Position numbers and translations under genes: made by a program. This document shows, piece by piece, positions 42,863-48,329 of a stretch of 48,329 bases of DNA; position 1 is the stretch's first letter; each line of letters opens with the position of its first letter. Origin of the DNA: Candidatus Heimdallarchaeota archaeon (GTDB lineage Archaea > Asgardarchaeota > Heimdallarchaeia > Heimdallarchaeales > Heimdallarchaeaceae); NCBI GenBank assembly GCA_016839875.1, contig JAEOTK010000174.1, positions 1 through 48,329 of the forward strand, written 5' to 3'. Under the pieces are notes generated by a model that was not told the origin of the DNA, did no database searches, and worked only from the letters and a program-made list of their open reading frames with translations.

Positions 42863-42873
42863 TCAAATAAACC
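42863..42873 (-). promoter_or_regulatory. TATA box of the prefoldin beta operon
   Basis: On the minus strand GGTTTATTTGA is preceded by an A-rich stretch like a BRE. It predicts a transcript start near 42841, giving a 20-nt leader with GAGAGGAT as ribosome site. This separates pfdB from the actin gene. Confidence 0.45.
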
Positions 42874-42934
42874 TTTTGATAAAAGGGAAACAGCTGAAAG
42901 GGATTAACTGATGTTAACTTACAAGGAAAGTTTT

Positions 42935-42979
42935 TGAAAAATAAAAAGAAAAAGAGGGAAGTAAAGGAGAAAAATTTGA
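42935..42979 (-). terminator. T-rich terminator of the actin gene
   Basis: Immediately after the actin stop codon the minus strand is dominated by T and C with several T4-T5 runs. That is the common archaeal terminator. The nearby promoter of pfdB supports two separate transcription units. Confidence 0.5.
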
Positions 42980-44116
42980 TTAAATACAACGATATACGGA
43001 TGTTGGTCCAATTTCTTTGTATTCTTTCTTGGTAACCCATAGTTTTGCAAAAGTCTTGAGGGAGCTTAAAATACTTCCACCAATCCAGACAGAATATCTT
43101 CTCTCAGGAGGTGCAATGATTTTTACTTCCATTGTCTCAGGAACTAATTCAGTTAGTTCTTTATGTAGACGTTCTTTAAGACCTGGGAACATAGTAGAAC
43201 CGCCAGATAGTACAATATTTGCATATAGATCTCTTCGAAGATCGACATCACAGTTTTGTATTGATCTGTATATTAATTCGTCTAGTGGGTTTTCTTCTGA
43301 TCCAATAGCACCTGGATTAAAGAATAATTCAGGAGCCATGAAACGTTCTGCACCAATGGTTAATGTTTCACCATCTGGTAATGTGTATGTTTTCTCCATT
43401 CCAGAAACTTTCTCAGCAAGCTTTAATTCCTTCTCAGGATCTAGAGCTACGTAACAAAGGCGTTCCTTAATATCTCGGACTATTTCTCTCTCTGCACTGC
43501 TTGAGAGTGAATAACCTCGCTGACGTAGAAGTCTGCGGAGATAGTCTGTAACATCACGTCCACCTATATCTGAACGATGAATTGCATGACTAATTGCAAA
43601 CCCTTCATAGACCGGAACGATATGTGTAACTCCATCTCCGGAGTCAACAACTATACCGGTTGTACGACCTGAAGCGTAAAGAGATAAGATAGCCTGCATT
43701 GAAATGTACATCGCTGGTACATTAAATGTATCAAACATCAATTCCGCCATTTTCTCCTTATTTTGATTTTTATTCAAAGGAGGTTCAGTTAGCAGAACAG
43801 GATGTTCATTAGGATTGACTCTTAAATCATTGTAGAAAGTATAATGCCAAATACGCTCCATTGCATCCCAGTCTTGAACTTGTCCATGCTCTACAGGATA
43901 GACTAGTTTCAAAACACCTCGGAGGTTAATAGCTTCCTCGCCTATGTAATATTCACGCACGTAGTGCTCGACATCAGTCATGATTATTTGATATTTTGGA
44001 TAACCAATAATTGTTGGGAAAACGCTTCTGGGTTGGTCTTCACCAGCAAAACCGTTTTTAGTAAAACCAGTACCATTATCTATAACCAGTGGTTTGTTCT
44101 GTATCATCTCTTCCAT
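42980..44116 (-). CDS. actin (Asgard lokiactin-type)
   Basis: A 378-residue actin, essentially the size of eukaryotic actin. Phosphate loop 1 is [17 protein letters not shown], phosphate loop 2 is [13 protein letters not shown], and the nucleotide-binding segment is [10 protein letters not shown]. The Pro-rich loop [17 protein letters not shown], the YPVEHG segment with the His equivalent of H73, and the C-terminal [12 protein letters not shown] also match actin. The N terminus is longer than that of actin and the C terminus ends VYRCI. I chose ATG 44116 because AAAGTGAT lies just before it; the GTG at 44125 is part of that site. Such actins form filaments and are a hallmark of Asgard archaea. 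A promoter-region inverted repeat is listed separately. Confidence 0.97.
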   Translation of the reverse strand: MEEMIQNKPLVIDNGTGFTKNGFAGEDQPRSVFPTIIGYPKYQIIMTDVEHYVREYYIGEEAINLRGVLKLVYPVEHGQVQDWDAMERIWHYTFYNDLRVNPNEHPVLLTEPPLNKNQNKEKMAELMFDTFNVPAMYISMQAILSLYASGRTTGIVVDSGDGVTHIVPVYEGFAISHAIHRSDIGGRDVTDYLRRLLRQRGYSLSSSAEREIVRDIKERLCYVALDPEKELKLAEKVSGMEKTYTLPDGETLTIGAERFMAPELFFNPGAIGSEENPLDELIYRSIQNCDVDLRRDLYANIVLSGGSTMFPGLKERLHKELTELVPETMEVKIIAPPERRYSVWIGGSILSSLKTFAKLWVTKKEYKEIGPTSVYRCI

Positions 44117-44159
44117 AGTTATCACTTTTTACTAACTTTGTTTGAATCCATTTAGTTAT

Positions 44160-44177
44160 GGTTATTGAATCATAACC
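44160..44177. promoter_or_regulatory. inverted repeat at the actin transcript start
   Basis: GGTTAT and ATAACC flank TGAATC, giving a 6-bp stem. It lies about 45-60 nt before the actin ATG. A TATA-like TTTAATTAA sits further upstream, near 44190, so the repeat would fall at the predicted start site. It could be an operator or the first structure of the mRNA. Confidence 0.3.
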
Positions 44178-44350
44178 CTAATTCTTAATTAAACTTTTTG
44201 ATAGTCTGAAGGACTTTGTCATTAATACTATCGTAGCTTTTATAAGCCCAACAATCGATTCTTATCTGTTCACTGTTCTTTTATACCTAAAAATCAATCT
44301 AGAACAATTTTTGATTTATTCTAAATTTTAAAAACAGTTGAGCATACTTC

Positions 44351-45199
44351 TCAGAAATCGTTCTGTGTTGTTCTATTAACTAGTTTAGCTCGTTTTTCTC
44401 TTCTCTCTTGCTTTTCATCTGTCATGAACTGATCTAAAATCTTTTCCTGTTCTTTTGAATAAAATTTTCCTTTTGAAAAAACAATCTTAACCTTGTCTTT
44501 TTGTTCCTTAGATTTTAAACCTTGAATTTTCACATTGGGATCAGTGCAGAGAACATATGATTTGTCCACACCTCCTAGTTGTCCCAAATCAATATTTTTC
44601 AATTTATTTCGTTCAAAAGACAATGAAGCTATATTCTTGTATTGAGCTAATGGTTTAAGATTTATTTTTGAGATTTTATTGTCCCCAAGATCGATTTCAG
44701 AAATTTTTTTGCATAGCATTAAAGCATCTAATTCAATGCTTTTTATTTCATTACTATAAAGACGTAATTCCTTAATCTTTGACCATTTAGTTTTTTCATC
44801 TATTTCTATCTTCTCGATTAAATTATAGTCTAGATTGATTGCTTTTAGATTCTTATTGTTCCTTAAAGGTTTAAGGTTAATTTCCTTGAGGAGGTTATTC
44901 TGAAGATTAAGCGATTCTAATTCCAGACATTCATTTAAAGGACTAAGGTCTATCTTTACTATTTGATTGTTGCTTATATCCAACCTTTTGAGTTTCTTAC
45001 ATTTTGATAAAGGTGATAAATCTATATCGATCAATAAATTAGAACTTAGATTCAATTCAATTAAATCAACAAACCCTGAGAGTTGAGATAGGTCGACTTC
45101 TGATATACTTAAGCAAGAGAGATTCACATCTTGTATCTTCTGATCAATAGTAATATGAAAACTATCGCTATTTTGTTTACCCGATATTACTATGTGCAT
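44351..45199 (-). CDS. leucine-rich-repeat protein (SDS22-like)
   Basis: About 282 residues from ATG 45199; the longer frame starts at a TTG without a ribosome site. Residues 25-225 hold eight or nine leucine-rich repeats of 22-25 residues, with consensus LxxLxLxxNxIxxIDLxPLxxC. These form an arc that binds other proteins. The C-terminal 50 residues are highly charged (Lys/Glu), with an RRE-type basic helix. LRR proteins of this type are abundant in Asgard genomes. There is no signal peptide or membrane helix, so it is cytoplasmic. The partner is unknown; the actin gene is the next gene downstream on the same strand. Confidence 0.85.
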   Translation of the reverse strand: MHIVISGKQNSDSFHITIDQKIQDVNLSCLSISEVDLSQLSGFVDLIELNLSSNLLIDIDLSPLSKCKKLKRLDISNNQIVKIDLSPLNECLELESLNLQNNLLKEINLKPLRNNKNLKAINLDYNLIEKIEIDEKTKWSKIKELRLYSNEIKSIELDALMLCKKISEIDLGDNKISKINLKPLAQYKNIASLSFERNKLKNIDLGQLGGVDKSYVLCTDPNVKIQGLKSKEQKDKVKIVFSKGKFYSKEQEKILDQFMTDEKQERREKRAKLVNRTTQNDF

Positions 45200-45226
45200 T
45201 TTATTCAATCTCTTGGTCTGAACCAA

Positions 45227-45557
45227 AGAATCCCGTAAGATATTATGTCAAAATATAATAATAAGTTTATCCGATATACAGACTTTGAATCTTAACATCA
45301 AACAATCTCCGTTTTTGATCTTTTTTATTCATTTTTCACCTTTCTAATCATTGGAATCTTATCAATCCAATAATTCAAAAACTGGATATTTACAATGTCT
45401 GTGCCCTCTACCACACACATCAAAACAATCCAATAATTAAAATACAAATAATCTAATTATTAAAATATTTATAAGAATGTTAATAAATGTTTCTAAGTAA
45501 ATCCGACTGACCCAGTCGCAAGAAAACTTGTGGTGGGAAATATTTGGTGAATAAAAA
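45227..45557. promoter_or_regulatory. intergenic region with SBP promoter, direct repeats and leader hairpin
   Basis: A 331-nt AT-rich stretch with no gene seen. It holds a 13-bp direct repeat, CAATCCAATAATT, at 45363-45375 and 45426-45438, which could be a regulator site. A TATA box ATTTATAAG lies at 45467-45475. The predicted leader contains a perfect hairpin CGACTG-ACC-CAGTCG (45505-45519) and a GGTGA ribosome site (45546-45550) before the ATG of the solute-binding protein. The left end carries the promoter of the LRR gene. Confidence 0.45.
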
Positions 45558-47381
45558 ATGAATAAGAAATTATTTACACTTGCACTTGTTGCAATATTCA
45601 GTACATCAATAGTGATGGGAGCTACTTCAGCTCAAACAACAGAAATAAACATAGCTTTTTCGATTAACTTGTTGTCACCCAATACAAGTCCTGCGAGAAA
45701 TCAATGGTCACTATTGATGGAGCAAACTCTGCCAAAAATAGGAATAGGTATTACTTTCCATGAATCAACAGGATGGGGTAATATAGCACCACGAACATGG
45801 TCATATCCAATGCTGGATTATGATTACATTCCTACATATGCAGAGGGCGGTTATGATCTCCTTTTTGTTGGTTGGTCATGGCCTCTTGATTTGAACCTAC
45901 AGAGTTTATATGAAACTACTGCAATCACTCCTAATGGAGATAATCACTACCAATATAGTAATCCTACATATGATGATTTGTTAGAAGATTATATGGCAGA
46001 ATTAGACTTCACAGAGAGAATACTACTTGCAAAGGAACTCCAAGAAATTATCTATGAGGATCTTCCAGGTGTAGCTCTTGTTTATCCACGATCACTCTTT
46101 GGATTTAAAGAAGGTCTTACTGGTATTGATGATCTACTGCTTGCTAGTACTAATCATCGTGTAGAATTCTGGGATGATCCTGAGGATCATATAATAAAAT
46201 ATGCAATTCCAGCAGATCTTAGAGAACCAAACGTCTATCAAGCTGAATCATTTTATGATTGGCAGTGGATGTACCCAGTTTATGGTTGTCCAGTTAAAAG
46301 AGCACAAAATACTCATCTTTGGGAACCTGAGATAGCTTCTGAAATAAATGTAACCGATGTAATAGATGATAAAATCAATGTTACAGTAACACTAGATCCA
46401 AATGCCAGATTCAGTGATAATGAACTTGTTTTACCAGAAGACCTCAAATACAGTTTTGAATTGCACATGACACCTGCTGTTGGAAGCTCAAATTATGGTA
46501 CTCTAACATATTGGTTCCCCACTAATGCATCAATCTCTATTGTAGGTGGAGCCCCTGGAAATGTAGCAGGAGGACAAGTATTGTTCGAATTTTCTGGTGT
46601 TTTCAACCTGTGGGAGAGTATATTCAATACTCAAATTATTGATAAGCATGCTCCTGGTAGTACTGGTGTTGCAGATTTAATCGGTATACATGGATATGAT
46701 ATATTCAATGATGTTCCTGGAACTGGAGATGCTGTATTTAATTTGGTTAAATCCTGTGGTCCATTCATGATGGAAAGCTATGATTCTATCAACAGTGTTG
46801 TTAAACTGGTTCCTAATCCATATTGGCATGGAGAACCAGTCAAACTAACAGAATGGTATCTAACATTTATCTCTGGTAAAGACAGCGCAGTAGCTGCACT
46901 TCTATCTGGTGAAATCGATCTAATGGATGCTCAATACTTCCCAGTCTTAGCAGACTTTGAAGGTGTAGCAGGTATAGAAGGTGTTTTGGTTAAAGATCCA
47001 AGCCATCAAGAAATGTCCATTAATCTATTACATCCTGTAATGGGTACCGGTGAATTAACTCCTCTTGGAACTCCAGAAGCTGCTAAATATATTCGACAAG
47101 CAATCAGTCATGCCGTACCTCGTCAAACAATTGTTGATGAAATACTAGAGGGTCTTGGTGCTCCAGCCACAACAGCAATCCCTGATTCTGTTATTGGTTA
47201 TGATGATACATTAGAACCTTATGCGTATGATTTAGATCTAGCTATCGATTTGATGGAAAGCGCAGGTTACACAATAGAAGTCGAAGTTCCAGAAACTACT
47301 GGTATTGCAGGTCTAGTTTTCATTGCACTCCTTGGCTTATCAGCTCTTGAAGCAATGAGAAGATTACGATCGAAAAAATAA
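45558..47381 (+). CDS. family-5 solute-binding protein, apparently circularly permuted, membrane-anchored
   Basis: A 607-residue secreted binding protein of an ABC importer for peptides, nickel or sugars. A signal peptide covers residues 1-25 and a single helix plus basic tail (582-607) anchors the C terminus. The order of parts is unusual. Residues 28-200 match the C-terminal lobe of family-5 proteins (KIGIGITF, YDLLFVGWSWPLD, YSNPTYDDLLEDY, ERILLAKELQEII). Residues 205-573 match the N-terminal lobe and hinge (LDPNARFSDNE, CGPFMMESYD, VPNPYWHG, LLSGEIDLMD, IRQAISHAV, YDLDLAIDLMESAGY). The normal protein runs N-lobe to C-lobe; here the C-lobe comes first, joined at the usual post-AGY position. 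No permease genes are in the window. Confidence 0.8.
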   Translation: MNKKLFTLALVAIFSTSIVMGATSAQTTEINIAFSINLLSPNTSPARNQWSLLMEQTLPKIGIGITFHESTGWGNIAPRTWSYPMLDYDYIPTYAEGGYDLLFVGWSWPLDLNLQSLYETTAITPNGDNHYQYSNPTYDDLLEDYMAELDFTERILLAKELQEIIYEDLPGVALVYPRSLFGFKEGLTGIDDLLLASTNHRVEFWDDPEDHIIKYAIPADLREPNVYQAESFYDWQWMYPVYGCPVKRAQNTHLWEPEIASEINVTDVIDDKINVTVTLDPNARFSDNELVLPEDLKYSFELHMTPAVGSSNYGTLTYWFPTNASISIVGGAPGNVAGGQVLFEFSGVFNLWESIFNTQIIDKHAPGSTGVADLIGIHGYDIFNDVPGTGDAVFNLVKSCGPFMMESYDSINSVVKLVPNPYWHGEPVKLTEWYLTFISGKDSAVAALLSGEIDLMDAQYFPVLADFEGVAGIEGVLVKDPSHQEMSINLLHPVMGTGELTPLGTPEAAKYIRQAISHAVPRQTIVDEILEGLGAPATTAIPDSVIGYDDTLEPYAYDLDLAIDLMESAGYTIEVEVPETTGIAGLVFIALLGLSALEAMRRLRSKK

Positions 47382-47399
47382 ACCTAATAATGCAAAAAT

Positions 47400-47432
47400 C
47401 TTTTTTTCCCCTTTTTTTTTCTTTTTTTTCTT
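47400..47432 (+). terminator. T-rich terminator of the solute-binding-protein gene
   Basis: A pyrimidine tract with T7, T10 and T8 runs begins 19 nt after the stop codon. This is the strongest archaeal-type terminator in the window. The following 150 nt to 47581 hold a promoter-like TTTTAAAATC (47522-47531) and no other gene. Confidence 0.6.
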
Positions 47433-47581
47433 AACAATTAAAAAATAATAATTTCATATCTTGAAAACTAGCAAATTCAGACTTTGTTTTACAATATTTT
47501 TGCTTCTGCCAGAGAGGAAGATTTTAAAATCTTACTAAAATCCTCTAACTTGACTATAGATAAGGTATTGGTGTCTTATAA

Positions 47582-48329
47582 ATGGCAAAATTCAAACTTA
47601 CTAAATTACAAGTTCCCAAGGAATTTACCAATAAATTTCTTACCAAAATCTATACAACAAAATTCCTTAATCAGGTTATTGTAGATCCTCAAAGTCCGAA
47701 AGAACAAGCAAGGATTCAAAAACATATTAACGAATTTGAGGATTTTCAATCTCGCTTAGTAGACATGAGTTATAGATTACAAATAAGTGACTATTCTCTT
47801 CAAGATATAAATAAAGAAGATTTCGAAAAATTATATGATTATGAAAAATTATTTGGAGATATCAATTCATTCCTTGAGGAGTATGAGAACAATGTATCTT
47901 CTGATTATGATAGGTTACAGAAATTGAAGAAAGAAGAAAGAATACTTTCAGCTTTATTTCTTTTGCAAGGAGAAACAGAAAAAGATGATTTCTCTATCGA
48001 TTTGTTAGCTTCAGGTTCTCGAACTTTCACAGTTTTGGGTGAAATACCTGCTTCTTATGCAGAACTAGTACGTTTTTATCTAAACGAAATTACTGCAGGA
48101 AAATTGTTCTTCTGGAGCTCAAAGTCTGATGATAAAGAAAAACAAATAGTCTTATGCATTTCATTAATGAATAATAAAGAAAAAGTAGAGGAAATATTAA
48201 ATGAAAATCATTTCAACTCAACTGATTTTGATTTAGACATCCTCAACTTTCTTGAAAATAAAAAAGAGAAATCTTCAATTGGGGATCTCTATTCATCAAC
48301 CACTAAGGAGATATCAGCTGTAGAAGGAA
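47582..48329 (+). CDS. A-type ATP synthase subunit I (partial, N-terminal part)
   Basis: An open frame from ATG 47582 to the window end, about 249 codons without a stop. It begins MAKFKLTKLQVP and continues with a long coiled coil (about 40-125) rich in Glu, Lys and Leu. Then comes an alpha/beta segment FTVLGEIPASYAELVRFYL followed by IVLCISLMNNKEKVEEIL. This pattern is typical of the cytoplasmic half of subunit I/a, the stator of archaeal A-type ATP synthase. The membrane half would follow beyond the window. It is usually the first gene of the ATPase operon. Assignment is by pattern memory; other coiled-coil proteins cannot be excluded. Confidence 0.65.
   Translation, partial: MAKFKLTKLQVPKEFTNKFLTKIYTTKFLNQVIVDPQSPKEQARIQKHINEFEDFQSRLVDMSYRLQISDYSLQDINKEDFEKLYDYEKLFGDINSFLEEYENNVSSDYDRLQKLKKEERILSALFLLQGETEKDDFSIDLLASGSRTFTVLGEIPASYAELVRFYLNEITAGKLFFWSSKSDDKEKQIVLCISLMNNKEKVEEILNENHFNSTDFDLDILNFLENKKEKSSIGDLYSSTTKEISAVEG

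Noticed and set aside
43017..43454. 145-codon open frame antisense to actin
   Set aside because: Shadow of the conserved actin coding sequence on the other strand.
1..48329. CRISPR array, insertion sequence, integrase, rRNA or tRNA genes
   Set aside because: No spaced repeats, terminal inverted repeats, transposase motifs or T-loop-like GTTCRANNC segments in a tRNA context were found by eye.

Overview
The window is an AT-rich, gene-dense archaeal chromosome segment. The best lineage marker is a full-length actin (42980-44116, minus) about as close to eukaryotic actin as the Asgard 'lokiactins'. It lies upstream of prefoldin beta and near a leucine-rich-repeat protein. Archaeal-type LeuRS, prefoldin beta, an A-type ATPase subunit I fragment, TATA boxes with leaderless starts, and GGTGAT-type ribosome sites all fit an Asgard archaeon. 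A Heimdallarchaeia-like lineage is my guess, not shown. No rRNA, tRNA, CRISPR array, IS element or integrase was seen.

Layout. 1-1.5 kb: small basic protein, Tag glycosylase, hemolysin-III/PAQR protein. 1.5-7.3 kb (minus): membrane-fused alpha/beta hydrolase, a glycyl radical enzyme that looks like trans-4-hydroxyproline dehydratase with its radical-SAM activase, and a zinc-protease-like protein. 7.3-11 kb: APH-type kinase and Ogt sharing a palindromic TATA box, an anchored extracellular DJ-1/PfpI protein, Mrp ATPase. 11-16.6 kb (plus): FAD oxidoreductase, LeuRS with an odd leader, DAK2 protein. 16.6-18.7 kb (minus): TGS-type ThrRS with a structured leader. 18.8-24.1 kb (plus): MFS, M20 peptidase, coiled-coil protein, TldD. 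24.1-26.8 kb (minus): esterase and aminotransferase-SCP2 fusion. 27-35.7 kb (plus): TspO-like, DegV, MscL-like, PLP enzyme, unknown, MFS, large surface protein. 35.7-42.8 kb: Ser/Thr dehydratase, TldE, Tmk, an ECF transporter core (T plus fused AA), DHH phosphoesterase, DUF3194-like, prefoldin beta. 43-48.3 kb: actin, LRR protein, an apparently circularly permuted family-5 solute-binding protein, and the start of ATPase subunit I.

How genes work together. Activase and dehydratase form a two-gene anaerobic amino-acid module. TldD and TldE are the two halves of one protease but sit 12 kb apart. DAK2 and DegV resemble parts of the bacterial fatty-acid kinase FakA/FakB. EcfT and EcfAA form an ECF energising module without a substrate component here. 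Actin and prefoldin, a chaperone that serves actin in eukaryotes, are neighbours.

Most striking is the solute-binding protein (45558-47381): the lobe that normally ends the fold comes first. Also notable are the aminotransferase-SCP2 fusion and the leaders of thrS and leuS, both of which hold short upstream ORFs. Start sites were re-chosen in many genes because the longest ORF often begins inside the ribosome site.
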